Part shown: positions 18,059 through 27,914 of the stretch, one piece after another | Layout: each line of letters begins with the position of its first letter | How positions within the stretch are numbered: the stretch's first letter is position 1 | Origin: an uncultured Bacteroidota bacterium | GTDB taxonomy: Bacteria > Bacteroidota > Bacteroidia > Flavobacteriales > Flavobacteriaceae | Length of the DNA stretch: 64,000 bases | Assembly: GCA_902515565.1 (NCBI GenBank) | Contig: CABXVR010000006.1 | Span: 1-64,000 of the forward strand | Direction of reading: 5' to 3' | Program-made: the position numbers and the translations under genes | Notes under the pieces: generated by a model | What the model saw: only the letters and a program-made list of their open reading frames with translations | The model's database searches: none | Told to the model about the DNA's origin: nothing

Positions 18059-20168
18059 AAATAGATTCAAAAATATCAAATTAGAACAGTTGTCAATTTC
18101 AAAAGTTAATACTAAAGATTTTGAAACTTCAGAGGAAATAAATATTAAATCTAGATATGATGTTAATGACTTAGATCAACTAGGACATTTAGGTTTTGGT
18201 GCTGGTATTGAACCTTTTTTGAGAGGACCTTATTCAAGTATGTATACAACAAAGCCATGGACAATTAGACAATATGCTGGTTTTTCTACCGCTGAGGAAA
18301 GTAATGCTTTTTATCAAAAAAACTTAAAAGGCGGACAAAAAGGATTGTCAGTAGCATTTGATTTAGCAACTCATAGGGGTTACGATTCAGATCACCTAAG
18401 AGTTTCAGGAGATGTAGGAAAGGCTGGTGTAGCTATTGATACTGTTGAGGACATGAAGATACTTTTTAATAAAATTCCTTTAGATCAAATGAGCGTCTCA
18501 ATGACTATGAATGGCGCTGTGTTACCTATAATGGCATTTTATATAGTTGCCGCAGAGGAACAAGGGGTTAAAATCAATAACTTAAAAGGAACTATTCAAA
18601 ATGATATCTTAAAGGAGTATATGGTTAGAAACACATACATATATCCACCAAGAGAATCTATGAGGATAATTTCAGATATTTTTAAATATACATCTGAAAA
18701 AATGCCAAAATTCAATAGTATAAGCATTTCTGGTTACCACATGCAAGAAGCTGGTGCTACTAATGATATAGAATTAGCATACACACTTTGTAACGGAATA
18801 GAATATGTTAAAAATGGCCTTAAAGCAGGGTTAAATATTGATGATTTTGCGCCCAGACTATCTTTTTTCTGGGGAATAGGAATGAATCATTTTATGGAAA
18901 TTGCAAAACTTAGAGCCGGTAGACTTTTGTGGAGTAAACTCATGAAAAAATTCAATCCTAAAAACAAAAAATCACTAATGCTTAGAGCTCATTGTCAAAC
19001 TAGTGGTTGGAGTTTAACCGAACAAGATCCTTTCAATAATGTTACAAGAACATGCGTAGAAGCAAGCGCAGCTGTGTTTGGAGGAACTCAAAGTTTGCAC
19101 ACTAACTCTTTAGATGAAGCTATAGCTCTGCCTACAGAGTTCTCTGCAAGAATTGCCAGAAACACTCAGTTATATTTGCAACATGAAACTAAAATCACAA
19201 AAACTGTAGATCCTTGGGGAGGTAGTTATTATGTAGAAAACCTAACCAATAGTCTTGTTGAAAAAGCTTGGAAACACATAGAAGAGATTGAAAGTTATGG
19301 AGGGATGACAAAAGCAATTGAAAAAGGAATTCCAAAAATGAGAATTGAACAATCAGCAACCAAGAAACAAGCAAAAATTGATTCTAAAAAAGACATAATA
19401 GTAGGTGTAAATGATTTCAAAGTTGATTACGACGAACAGATTCAATATTTAGAAATAAATAACAAAAAGGTTAAGGATTTACAGATTGAAAGATTAAAAA
19501 AAGTAAAAAAAGCCAGAGATCAAAAAAAAGTAGATATTTCTTTAACTAATTTAAAAAATGCAGCTAGTACGAATGAAAATTTATTAGCTTTAGCAGTAGA
19601 AGCCGCTAAAAACAGAGCTACTATTGGAGAAATAAGTACTGCTTTAGAAAAAGTTTTCACAAGGTACAAAGCAAAAATTAATACTTTTACAGGGGTGTAT
19701 AGTAAAGAGATTAAAAACGACAATTCATTTAAAGAAGCTGTAGAATTAGCAGATAAATTTTCTGTCATTGATGGCAGAAGACCAAGAATTTTAGTTGCAA
19801 AAATGGGGCAAGATGGACATGACCGTGGAGCAAAAGTAGTTGCTACTAGTTATGCCGATTTAGGCTTTGATGTAGATATTGGTCCTTTATTTCAAACGCC
19901 TTTCGAAGCAGCCAAACAAGCTATTGAAAATGATGTTCATATATTAGGTATATCTTCTTTAGCTGGTGGACATAAAACCTTAGTGCCAGAAGTTATTAAA
20001 GAACTAAAAAAATATCAAAGAGAAGATATTATGGTTATTGTTGGGGGGGTAATTCCTAAACAAGATTACGCATTCTTAAAAAGTGAGGGAGTTGCTGCAA
20101 TTTTTGGACCTGGTACAAAAATTAGTGAAACAGCTAAAACCATTCTTACCATACTACTAAATAAATAG
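18051..20168 (+). CDS. mutB: methylmalonyl-CoA mutase large (alpha) subunit
   Basis: Adenosylcobalamin enzyme interconverting methylmalonyl-CoA and succinyl-CoA, joining propionate and branched-chain degradation to the TCA cycle. The 705 residues hold an N-terminal catalytic barrel with the family signature [16 protein letters not shown], and a C-terminal B12 domain (~575-705) with DGHDRG, whose His590 is the lower cobalt ligand. All key elements are present. No epimerase or MeaB chaperone gene lies nearby. The beta-oxidation genes at the window start may feed it with odd-chain products. Confidence 0.96.
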   Translation: MNRNRFKNIKLEQLSISKVNTKDFETSEEINIKSRYDVNDLDQLGHLGFGAGIEPFLRGPYSSMYTTKPWTIRQYAGFSTAEESNAFYQKNLKGGQKGLSVAFDLATHRGYDSDHLRVSGDVGKAGVAIDTVEDMKILFNKIPLDQMSVSMTMNGAVLPIMAFYIVAAEEQGVKINNLKGTIQNDILKEYMVRNTYIYPPRESMRIISDIFKYTSEKMPKFNSISISGYHMQEAGATNDIELAYTLCNGIEYVKNGLKAGLNIDDFAPRLSFFWGIGMNHFMEIAKLRAGRLLWSKLMKKFNPKNKKSLMLRAHCQTSGWSLTEQDPFNNVTRTCVEASAAVFGGTQSLHTNSLDEAIALPTEFSARIARNTQLYLQHETKITKTVDPWGGSYYVENLTNSLVEKAWKHIEEIESYGGMTKAIEKGIPKMRIEQSATKKQAKIDSKKDIIVGVNDFKVDYDEQIQYLEINNKKVKDLQIERLKKVKKARDQKKVDISLTNLKNAASTNENLLALAVEAAKNRATIGEISTALEKVFTRYKAKINTFTGVYSKEIKNDNSFKEAVELADKFSVIDGRRPRILVAKMGQDGHDRGAKVVATSYADLGFDVDIGPLFQTPFEAAKQAIENDVHILGISSLAGGHKTLVPEVIKELKKYQREDIMVIVGGVIPKQDYAFLKSEGVAAIFGPGTKISETAKTILTILLNK

Positions 20169-20267
20169 TATCAATATTAATTTTTCCCATCTTAAAATGT
20201 TAACAAGTTATATTTTAATTATACCTAATTAGTTGTATTTTTAATTTTTGTAAATACCTATACATAA

Positions 20268-21029
20268 ATGACTAAAATTATTGCTATATCTAATCAAAAA
20301 GGTGGTGTTGGTAAAACAACTACTTCAGTTAATTTAGCAGCTTCATTGGGTGTTTTAGAAAAAAAAGTGTTACTTATTGATGCTGATCCTCAGGCTAATG
20401 CTACCTCTTCTTTAGGCGTTGATACAGAGTCTGTCGAAAATGGTACTTATCAGCTTTTAGAACATACAAAAGAGATAACAGATTGTATTCAAAAAACTGA
20501 TGTTCCGAATTTAGATATTATCCCCTCTCACATTGATCTTGTGGCTATAGAAATTGAATTAGTTGATACTGCTGAAAGGGAATACATGTTAAAAAAAGCC
20601 ATAAGTAAATGTAATTTAGACTATGACTACATTATAATTGACTGTGCTCCTTCACTTGGTCTTATTACCTTAAATGCATTAACTGCAGCAACATCAGTAA
20701 TAATTCCTATTCAATGCGAGTATCTTGCACTTGAAGGTCTTGTTAAGCTATTAAATACTATCAAGAACATTCAAAAAATACACAATTCTAATTTAGAAAT
20801 AGAAGGAATGTTACTGACCATGTATGATTCTCGATTAAAACTTGCCAATCAAATTGTTGCTGAGGTTAACAATCATTTTGGAGATATGGTATTTAAAACG
20901 ATCATTCAACGTAATGTTAAACTTGGAGAAGCACCAAGTTATGGTGAGAGTATTATTAATTACGATGTTGGAAGCAAAGGGGCTGAAGATTATTTAAGTC
21001 TAGCGAGAGAATTAATTTCAAAAAATTAA
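20268..21029 (+). CDS. parA: chromosome-partitioning ATPase ParA (Soj)
   Basis: Deviant Walker-type ATPase that moves the ParB-bound origin region. The 253 residues begin almost at once with the Walker A box KGGVGKTT (11-18); LLIDADPQANAT (35-46) and YIIIDCAPSLGLIT are the A' and B motifs. Lack of an N-terminal HTH marks it as the chromosomal rather than the plasmid type. parB follows after seven bases. A 99-base gap upstream separates it from the mutase genes and probably holds its promoter, though no exact box is seen. Confidence 0.95.
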   Translation: MTKIIAISNQKGGVGKTTTSVNLAASLGVLEKKVLLIDADPQANATSSLGVDTESVENGTYQLLEHTKEITDCIQKTDVPNLDIIPSHIDLVAIEIELVDTAEREYMLKKAISKCNLDYDYIIIDCAPSLGLITLNALTAATSVIIPIQCEYLALEGLVKLLNTIKNIQKIHNSNLEIEGMLLTMYDSRLKLANQIVAEVNNHFGDMVFKTIIQRNVKLGEAPSYGESIINYDVGSKGAEDYLSLARELISKN

Positions 21030-21036
21030 AGTATAA

Positions 21037-21873
21037 ATGGCTAATAAGAAACAAGTTTTAGGAAGAGGTTTATCTGCGATGTTAAGTTCAAATGAAACGG
21101 ACACTATTAAATCTAGTGTTAATGAAATTAATATTGATGAAATATCAGTAAACCCATTTCAACCTAGATCTAATTTTAATAATACCTCCTTACAAGAACT
21201 TATTGTTTCAATTAAAAATATTGGAATAATTCAACCTATTACGGTTAGAAAAACAGAAAACAATAATTATCAATTAATTTCTGGAGAAAGAAGACTTAGA
21301 GCATGTAAAGAAATTGGTTTAAAAAACATTCCAGCTTTCGTCAGAGAGGCTAATGATCAAGATTCGTTAGAAATGGCTCTTGTAGAAAATATTCATAGAC
21401 AAGATTTAGATGCTATTGAAATTGCAATCTCTTATCAAAGGTTAATTGAAGAAATCAATTTAACTCAGGAAGAACTCAGTGACAAAATTGGAAAAAACAG
21501 AACAACCATTAGTAATTACCTAAGACTATTAAAATTAGATCCTATTATACAAAGTGGCATAAGAGATGGGTTTATTTCTATGGGTCATGGTAGAGCGCTG
21601 ATAAATGTAAATTCTAATAAGGAACAATTAAACATCTACAAAAAAATAATTTCTAAAAATTTATCCGTTAGAAATACCGAATTACTTGTTAGAGATTTAA
21701 AAGGTAAACCTTCAAAAGTTACAATTAAAATAAAAGAAAAATTTAAGAGTTCTCTACTTCAAACAGAAGTATTTATCAATAAAGGTAAAAACGGAAAAGG
21801 AAATTTTGTTGTAAATTTTGACAACGAAATAGAATTCGAAAGAATTAATAAATTATTTAATGACAAACAATAA
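21037..21873 (+). CDS. parB: chromosome-partitioning protein ParB (Spo0J)
   Basis: Binds parS sites and spreads on DNA as a CTP-dependent clamp. The 278 residues show the family order: a basic N-terminus with GRGLSAML for contact with ParA, the NPFQPR box (39-44), GERRLRA (83-89) and ENIHRQDLDAIEIA around 117-130 that form the CTP pocket, and an HTH (about 142-166). The C-terminus is a short dimerisation domain. It overlaps the next gene by 14 bases. I saw no convincing parS in the window. Confidence 0.95.
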   Translation: MANKKQVLGRGLSAMLSSNETDTIKSSVNEINIDEISVNPFQPRSNFNNTSLQELIVSIKNIGIIQPITVRKTENNNYQLISGERRLRACKEIGLKNIPAFVREANDQDSLEMALVENIHRQDLDAIEIAISYQRLIEEINLTQEELSDKIGKNRTTISNYLRLLKLDPIIQSGIRDGFISMGHGRALINVNSNKEQLNIYKKIISKNLSVRNTELLVRDLKGKPSKVTIKIKEKFKSSLLQTEVFINKGKNGKGNFVVNFDNEIEFERINKLFNDKQ

Positions 21874-22411
21874 GTTATTTTTATTTTTAATTACTTTATT
21901 TCTATCCCAGAGTATTTTTACTCAAGAAATAGACGAAAAATTAGAGAAGAAGAAAGTTTTAGCTCCTGCAAAAGCTGCATTTTTTTCTGCTGTTTTACCT
22001 GGATTAGGACAAGCTTACAATAAGAAATATTGGAAAATACCAATTGTTTATGCAGCACTTGGAACCGGAATCTACTTTCATAATCAGAACAACGATAGTT
22101 ACAAACGTTATCGTGGAGCATATAAAAGAAGATTAGCTGGTTTTTCCGATGATGAATTTTGGGGATCTGGAGTTACACCAAATATTTCTAATGACGGCCT
22201 TATAAGAGCTCAAAAGCAATTAAAAAGGAATAAAGAAATGTCCATTTTAGTAACAATTGGTCTCTATGCATTAAATATAATTGACGCGAATGTAGACGCG
22301 CACTTAATGCAATATAATATTGATGATAATCTATCTCTAGCTCCAGTTTATAATTTTAATGAAATAAACTCAACATCAGATCTTTCTCTGAGTCTAAAAT
22401 TAAAATTATGA
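21860..22411 (+). CDS. DUF5683 membrane protein
   Basis: A 183-residue protein with a signal peptide (ending SIFTQE) and the conserved DUF5683 region PAKAAFFSAVLPGLGQAYNK, followed by a hydrophobic segment (KIPIVYAALGTGIYF) and a second one (MSILVTIGLYALNIIDANVDAHL). The Gly-rich SAVLPGLGQ motif is typical of small membrane proteins in Bacteroidetes. Function is unknown, but its place between parB and dapB is widely kept in flavobacteria. It overlaps both neighbours by a few bases. Confidence 0.85.
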   Translation: MTNNKLFLFLITLFLSQSIFTQEIDEKLEKKKVLAPAKAAFFSAVLPGLGQAYNKKYWKIPIVYAALGTGIYFHNQNNDSYKRYRGAYKRRLAGFSDDEFWGSGVTPNISNDGLIRAQKQLKRNKEMSILVTIGLYALNIIDANVDAHLMQYNIDDNLSLAPVYNFNEINSTSDLSLSLKLKL

Positions 22412-23106
22412 GGATTGGTATAATTGGATATGGAAAAATGGGCAAATCGATTGAAAAAATTGCTATTGATAGAGGTCATTTAATAAGTTTTAAAACCAAT
22501 GATTTTAATTTAAATTTAATTAAAGATGTAGATGTTACTATTGAATTCAGCACACCTGAATCGGCATTTACAAATATCAAAAATTGTTTAGATAGTAAAG
22601 TTCCAGTTGTATCGGGTACTACTGGTTGGTTAGATGGTTTTCATGACATTAAAAGATTATGTGATAAGAAAAATGGAAGTTTTTTATATGCATCTAATTT
22701 TAGCTTAGGGGCTAATCTTTTTTTTGAATTAAATAAAAAGTTAGCTCATTTAATGTCAGATAAAAAAGAGTATAAAACCTCAATTGATGAGACTCATCAT
22801 ATACATAAAGTAGACAAACCTAGTGGAACAGCAATTACACTAGCTAAAGACATTATTTCAGATTCTAGGTATAGAGATTGGGAATCAGATTCTTACTCTA
22901 ATGACAAAATTAATATTAATTCTTATCGAAAAAAGGAAGTTAATGGGGTTCATAAAGTAACTTATAGCTCTGAAAATGATATAATCTCAATTAAACACGA
23001 AGCTTTAAATCGTAACGGATTTGCACTTGGTGCTGTTATTTCAGCTGAGTGGTTAGTAAATAAGAAAGGTTGTTTTTCTATAAGTGATATGTTAAACATG
23101 GGTTAA
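22408..23106 (+). CDS. dapB: 4-hydroxy-tetrahydrodipicolinate reductase
   Basis: NAD(P)H-dependent enzyme of lysine and diaminopimelate synthesis. The 232 residues start with the dinucleotide-binding GYGKMGKSIE and include SGTTGW and the active-site signature ETHHIHKVDKPSGTA, which supplies the catalytic His and Lys. It is shorter than the E. coli enzyme (273 residues), as is usual in this phylum. The start overlaps the preceding stop (ATGA). Confidence 0.94.
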   Translation: MRIGIIGYGKMGKSIEKIAIDRGHLISFKTNDFNLNLIKDVDVTIEFSTPESAFTNIKNCLDSKVPVVSGTTGWLDGFHDIKRLCDKKNGSFLYASNFSLGANLFFELNKKLAHLMSDKKEYKTSIDETHHIHKVDKPSGTAITLAKDIISDSRYRDWESDSYSNDKININSYRKKEVNGVHKVTYSSENDIISIKHEALNRNGFALGAVISAEWLVNKKGCFSISDMLNMG

Positions 23107-23158
23107 ATAGTAGATGTTGTTTAAACTGAATTATTAATTTTACAAAAAATTAAAAAAA

Positions 23159-24706
23159 ATGTCATACCAGGATTGGTTTATTATTTTTATTGCAGTTCAA
23201 TTCATTCATGGCCTTGGAACATGGAAATTATATATAAAAGCTGGCGAAAAGCCTTGGGCCGCTTTTGTACCTGTTTATAATGCCATTGTTTTAATGCGAA
23301 TAATTAATCGTGAGAGGTGGTTAGTTTTTTTACTTTTCATTCCTGTTATAAATGTTATAATGTTTCTCGTAATATGGGTTGAAATTGCAAGAAGTTTTGG
23401 AAAAAACACATATATAGATACTTTTCTTACAATCATCACGCTAGGGTTTTACAATTATTACCTCAACTACATTGAAGATGTAAAATATATACCAAATAGA
23501 GATGTAAACCCAAAAAGTACTAGTGGAGAATGGACCAGCTCTATTATTTTTGCAATTATTGCAGCTACACTAGTTCATAACTATGTAATGCAACCCTACA
23601 CAATTCCAACATCATCTCTTGAAAAATCATTACTTGTTGGTGATTTTCTATTTGTTAGTAAATTTCATTATGGAGCTAGAGTACCAATGACAGCAGTTGC
23701 AGCTCCAATGGTTCACGATACGATTCCTTTAATAAATACAAAATCTTATTTTGATGAATTAGAACTTCCTTACTTAAGAATTCCTGGTTTTCAGAAAATA
23801 AAAAACAATGATATAGTTGTATTTAACTGGCCTGTAGATACGATGCTTAACATGTATTACACAGATAAATATCATTATAAGCCGATTGACAAAAAAACCA
23901 ATTATGTAAAAAGATCTGTAGGTATTGCAGGTGATACACTCGAAATTAAAGAGGGGTATGTTTATATAAATGGAAAAAAAAATGAATTAAGTGATCGCGC
24001 AGAATTACAATTCTCATATCTAGTTCAGCCTAAAAACAGAACTTTTAGTAAAAAAGTAATGGTTAACAATTATGATATCACAGACCCTTTTGGTATAATA
24101 AATAGAGAAAACACTTACCAGTTTGTTGCAATAGGTGATAAAACTGTTGATAGATTTAAAAATCATCCAAATGTAAGCTCTATTGAAAAGTATTTATCTA
24201 TTGAAGGTGAAAGAGATTCAAATATTTTTCCTCATAATGAAAATTACAATTGGAATAATGATTTTTTTGGACCTATATATATCCCTGAAAAGGGAACAAC
24301 AATAGATTTAAATATTAAAAATTTACCACTTTACAAAAGAGTGATTGAAGTTTATGAAAACAATACCCTGAAAGTAAATGGAAATAACATCTTCATTAAT
24401 GGAGAGCTTGCTAAAGACTATACATTTAAACAAGATTATTATTGGTTAATGGGTGATAATCGTCATAACTCTCAGGATTCAAGAGCATGGGGCTTTGTAC
24501 CTTTTGATCATGTTGTTGGAAAACCAGTCTTTAAATGGATGAGTTGGAATACAAATGGAAAAGGATTTAATAAAATAAGATGGGATAGAATGTTCACAAC
24601 AGTTCATGGAGAAGGCACTCCAAACTCTTATTTTGTGCCATTTTTAGTGTTCCTTGGTATTTATTTTGGAATTAAAAAATGGAAAAAATATAAAAAAGAA
24701 GATTAA
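23159..24706 (+). CDS. lepB: signal peptidase I, long Bacteroidetes form
   Basis: Inner-membrane protease that releases exported proteins from their signal peptides. The 515 residues begin with a ~110-residue multi-helix region (DUF5684-like), then a transmembrane anchor and the S26 catalytic domain. The Ser/Lys dyad is Ser153 in PTSSLEKSL and Lys251 in YVKRSVGIAGD; the late GDNRHNSQDSR box is intact. A large insert separates the dyad from that last box. The first base of the next gene is shared with this stop. Confidence 0.93.
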   Translation: MSYQDWFIIFIAVQFIHGLGTWKLYIKAGEKPWAAFVPVYNAIVLMRIINRERWLVFLLFIPVINVIMFLVIWVEIARSFGKNTYIDTFLTIITLGFYNYYLNYIEDVKYIPNRDVNPKSTSGEWTSSIIFAIIAATLVHNYVMQPYTIPTSSLEKSLLVGDFLFVSKFHYGARVPMTAVAAPMVHDTIPLINTKSYFDELELPYLRIPGFQKIKNNDIVVFNWPVDTMLNMYYTDKYHYKPIDKKTNYVKRSVGIAGDTLEIKEGYVYINGKKNELSDRAELQFSYLVQPKNRTFSKKVMVNNYDITDPFGIINRENTYQFVAIGDKTVDRFKNHPNVSSIEKYLSIEGERDSNIFPHNENYNWNNDFFGPIYIPEKGTTIDLNIKNLPLYKRVIEVYENNTLKVNGNNIFINGELAKDYTFKQDYYWLMGDNRHNSQDSRAWGFVPFDHVVGKPVFKWMSWNTNGKGFNKIRWDRMFTTVHGEGTPNSYFVPFLVFLGIYFGIKKWKKYKKED

Positions 24707-25311
24707 TGGATATTCTAATTCATCCAAATTATTTTCCTAATATTCATCAGTTCAGACAAATAATTAAAGCCAACAATATTCTCTTCGAGGTAAGTGATAA
24801 TTATCAAAAACAAACATTTAGAAACAGAACCTATATTTATGGTGCTAACGGAAAGCTAGGTCTTTTTATTCCAGTAATTCACACTCATAAAAACAGAGAA
24901 CTATTTAAGGATGTTAAAATCTCTTATGAGAGTAATTGGATGGATTTACATCTAAAATCCTTACAAAGCGCCTATAGAAGTTCTCCTTATTTTGAATATT
25001 TTGAAGATGATTTTATCAAGTTATACTCTGAAAAAGAAAAATTTATAGTTGATTTTAATATTAAATGCATCAAGTTGATTTCTAATCTACTAGATCTAGA
25101 TTTAGATTTCAAAATTAGTAATGAGTATGTAGAAAAGACTAGTGATATTATTGATTTAAGAGATTTGAGCAATGCTAGAAAAGAAAAGAAAATTGATACT
25201 CCTAAGTATATTCAGGTTTTTGAATCAAAGCACGGATATTTAAATAATTTAAGTATTCTAGATCTGATCTTTAGTGAAGGAACGAATTCTGTGTTATTAA
25301 TGAGTAATTAG
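24706..25311 (+). CDS. WbqC family protein
   Basis: A 201-residue protein of the WbqC-like family. Visible family features are the N-terminal IHPNYFPNIHQFRQII, the RNRTYIYGANGKLGLFIPV segment and the SLQSAYRSSPYFEYF block. Members are found near O-antigen and glycan genes in other phyla, but the reaction is not known. Its ATG shares one base with the lepB stop. It is convergent with the EEP gene, 15 bases apart. Confidence 0.85.
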   Translation: MDILIHPNYFPNIHQFRQIIKANNILFEVSDNYQKQTFRNRTYIYGANGKLGLFIPVIHTHKNRELFKDVKISYESNWMDLHLKSLQSAYRSSPYFEYFEDDFIKLYSEKEKFIVDFNIKCIKLISNLLDLDLDFKISNEYVEKTSDIIDLRDLSNARKEKKIDTPKYIQVFESKHGYLNNLSILDLIFSEGTNSVLLMSN

Positions 25312-25326
25312 TTAAACTAATAGACT

Positions 25327-26343
25327 TTATAAGTTAAAAGTAGATACTATAGGATAATGATCGGATAAATTTTGACTAAAGGTTTTAAAGTCATTTACCC
25401 TAAAGGTTTTATCCATTAATATAAAGTCTATTCTCATAGGGAAGTATTTAAAGTTATAGGTACTTCCAAAGCCACTTCCAGCAGAATCAAATGAGTCTAC
25501 CAAGTCTCCTTTCAGAAGCTTGTAAACATAAGAGTAAGCTGTATTATTAAAATCACCTGAAACTACCACTTTATAAGGAGATTTTTCAATATGCTTAGAA
25601 ATAATATTAGATTGATTTTCTTGAATTTTAAATGTATTATCAAAAATATTTAAAATTTTATTTGAGTTGTTTTGATCTAACACTTCTAATTCAGATTCAA
25701 GTTTAAAAGATTGCAAATGAATATTATAAAACCTTAAGGTGTCTGAATATTTTTTAACATCAATAAATATTGCAATTGTAGATTGGTTATCAGACTTAAT
25801 TTTCCCCTTATTTACTATCGGTAATTTAGAAAAAGTAGCTAGACCATAACTAGTATTGCCATCACTCAAAGATGAATGTTGAAATTGATATTTATCAAGT
25901 GAAAATCTTTCTGTAGATCTATATTCTTGCATATTAATCACATCTGGCTCTTGGCTGTTTATGAATGAGATAATATCATTTTCAACATCACTATCAATCC
26001 AATTATACAAATTGAATAAACGTACGTTATAACTCATTACACTGATAGTATCTGGACTAACTCGCTCAAGATTATCAGATAATTTAAAAAAAGAAAGGAC
26101 CTGATTATATCCAATTAACAGTACAAATAAAGATAGAATAAATTGTTTTTTAAGTTTTACCAACCAATAGATAAAAAACAATAAATTAATTATTAATAAA
26201 ATTGGAACTGATAAGCTCATAAAAGACAAATAAGGAAAGAGACTTGGTTTTATAAACTGTAATAAAAAAGAAAATAGTAATAAGATTGCTAAAATTGAAT
26301 TAACAAAATAAAGCAGCTTATCAATAAAATTGAGATTCTTCAT
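25327..26343 (-). CDS. endonuclease/exonuclease/phosphatase family membrane protein
   Basis: A 338-residue protein with two or three transmembrane helices in the first ~95 residues, then an EEP-fold domain. The metal and catalytic blocks are MSYNVRLFN, VINMQEYR, YNIHLQSF, VVSGDFNNTAYS and the final SDHYPIV with the catalytic His. The domain would face the periplasm. Such proteins are thought to cleave phosphodiesters or phosphomonoesters; the substrate is unknown. It ends the minus-strand run that begins with the TPR protein. Confidence 0.87.
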   Translation of the reverse strand: MKNLNFIDKLLYFVNSILAILLLFSFLLQFIKPSLFPYLSFMSLSVPILLIINLLFFIYWLVKLKKQFILSLFVLLIGYNQVLSFFKLSDNLERVSPDTISVMSYNVRLFNLYNWIDSDVENDIISFINSQEPDVINMQEYRSTERFSLDKYQFQHSSLSDGNTSYGLATFSKLPIVNKGKIKSDNQSTIAIFIDVKKYSDTLRFYNIHLQSFKLESELEVLDQNNSNKILNIFDNTFKIQENQSNIISKHIEKSPYKVVVSGDFNNTAYSYVYKLLKGDLVDSFDSAGSGFGSTYNFKYFPMRIDFILMDKTFRVNDFKTFSQNLSDHYPIVSTFNL

Positions 26344-26350
26344 TTAGATT

Positions 26351-27169
26351 TTACTTTTTGCCAACTTTAAATAGAAATTCTTTTTCGTCCTTAGTTAAAT
26401 TTTCATATCCACTTTTACTAATTTTTTCTAGAATAATATCAATTCTTTTTTGAGTAGATGCATCATTTTTAAGTTTGGATTTTTTTGAATTTTTATTTTT
26501 ATAATATTTCATTGAAGATTTCTTAAAAAAATATGATTTGATAGATTCCCAATTAAAAAAAGAAGTTTTACTATTTGAATATAGATTAGAATAAAAATAT
26601 AGACCAAGTAAATCTCCACCAATATGAGAAATATATCCTCCTGAGTTTGTACCAAAAGCTCCCAGCACATCTACAATTAATATGAAATAAGCTATATACC
26701 TTAGTTCTATATTCCAAAAGGCAATTTTTACTTGCTTGTTGGGCATATACACACATAAAAATATTAAAAGGGCTCTTACCCCTGCCGAAGCTCCAATTAA
26801 ATTAAAACCTATACTATCAATACCTGAAATTGAAGAAAATAATATAAAAAATATGCCTCCAGTTATAATACCATAAAAATATATTTTTAAAGGAAGTGTA
26901 TTACTAAACAAATCAACCAATAATCTACTAACATAAAAAAGTATTAGCATATTAAAAACAATATCTAAAAAACCAATATGAACAAATGAATAAGTTAGTA
27001 AAGTCCAAGGGTTGAGTATGAGGCTTTGAAAATTTGAGTTAAGTTGAAAAAAATCAAGAAGAAAACTTTTAAATAAAAATGAAGACAAAAAGATTAATAC
27101 GTTATAAAGTATAATCTTTTCAAAGATTGAAAATGATTGATATTTTAACTTAATCTCGTTTAATCCCAT
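26351..27169 (-). CDS. rhomboid family membrane protein (second copy)
   Basis: A 272-residue polytopic membrane protein related to rhomboid proteases. The likely nucleophile is Ser128 in GASAG and the partner His182 in YISHIGGDLLG. The canonical GxSG reads GASA here, so the Gly after Ser is missing, although Ser and His are kept. A basic cytoplasmic tail of ~75 residues ends in a repeat of KDEKEFLFKVGKK type. It overlaps the start region of the first rhomboid gene by 10 bases. Substrates are unknown. Confidence 0.85.
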   Translation of the reverse strand: MGLNEIKLKYQSFSIFEKIILYNVLIFLSSFLFKSFLLDFFQLNSNFQSLILNPWTLLTYSFVHIGFLDIVFNMLILFYVSRLLVDLFSNTLPLKIYFYGIITGGIFFILFSSISGIDSIGFNLIGASAGVRALLIFLCVYMPNKQVKIAFWNIELRYIAYFILIVDVLGAFGTNSGGYISHIGGDLLGLYFYSNLYSNSKTSFFNWESIKSYFFKKSSMKYYKNKNSKKSKLKNDASTQKRIDIILEKISKSGYENLTKDEKEFLFKVGKK

Positions 27170-27912
27170 CTATTTGAATTGAATTGATTTTTTTTCCAAT
27201 AATATATAACTAAAAAACCTGTTAATGCTCCACCAAGGTGTGCGATATAGGCAGTATTGCTAGGGCTGAATATTGAAACTCCAGTTGTGGCAGAAAATAA
27301 GTCCAATAAAATTATTCCAGGGATAAAGTACTTAGCTTTAACAGGAAATGGGACAAATAATAGCATTAATTTAGTTTCTGGAAATAGATAACCAAAGGCT
27401 ACTAAAATACCAAAGATTGCTCCAGACGCTCCGACCATACTTGTATTAAATGCCGAAATAAAAGTATTAAAATCAACTTCATTAATTACTGATAACCAGC
27501 CAGTATTATATTTACCTTGATTTAGAGTATCTAAAATTTCTGATTTATTTATATCAGATGAAACCAATACATCCAGGATAGAATAAAAATTATAGTATGA
27601 AAAAAGTAGAGCTATTAAAGCTGCTCCTAAACCAGATGAAAAGTATAGTAGTAAGAATTTATTAGTTCCATAAACCTGTTCAACTGCAGTTCCAAACATA
27701 AAAAGGGCAAACATATTAAACAATATATGGCTTAGACCTCCATGCATAAACATATGAGTGAAAATCTGCCAAATCTGAAACGTATTATTTGCTGGAAAGA
27801 ATAGACCAAAACTTGAATACATCATCTCAGGACTAATAAGCATTGTAGCTCCAAACATAATCACATTTATGATTAATAAGTGCTTGACTCCATCTGTAAT
27901 TGATCTAAACAT
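27160..27912 (-). CDS. rhomboid family intramembrane serine protease
   Basis: Polytopic intramembrane protease of 250 residues with an intact site: HILFN (His62, Asn66) as the oxyanion part, Ser163 in GASGAIFG and His225 in AHLGGALTG. It lies directly after mutL with two bases between them and is followed by a second rhomboid, an arrangement common in flavobacteria. Substrates are unknown. Confidence 0.92.
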   Translation of the reverse strand: MFRSITDGVKHLLIINVIMFGATMLISPEMMYSSFGLFFPANNTFQIWQIFTHMFMHGGLSHILFNMFALFMFGTAVEQVYGTNKFLLLYFSSGLGAALIALLFSYYNFYSILDVLVSSDINKSEILDTLNQGKYNTGWLSVINEVDFNTFISAFNTSMVGASGAIFGILVAFGYLFPETKLMLLFVPFPVKAKYFIPGIILLDLFSATTGVSIFSPSNTAYIAHLGGALTGFLVIYYWKKNQFNSNRWD

Positions 27913-27914
27913 AT

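Noticed and set aside
20242-20250. TAATTTTTG as a promoter of parA
   Set aside because: It has one base too many between TA and TTTG, so it is not an exact -7 match; kept out of the feature list.
25307-25321. Inverted repeat ATTAGTT-A-AACTAAT between wbqC-like and EEP genes
   Set aside because: The stem is only 7 bp and nearly all A/T, with no T run, so it is unlikely to end transcription.
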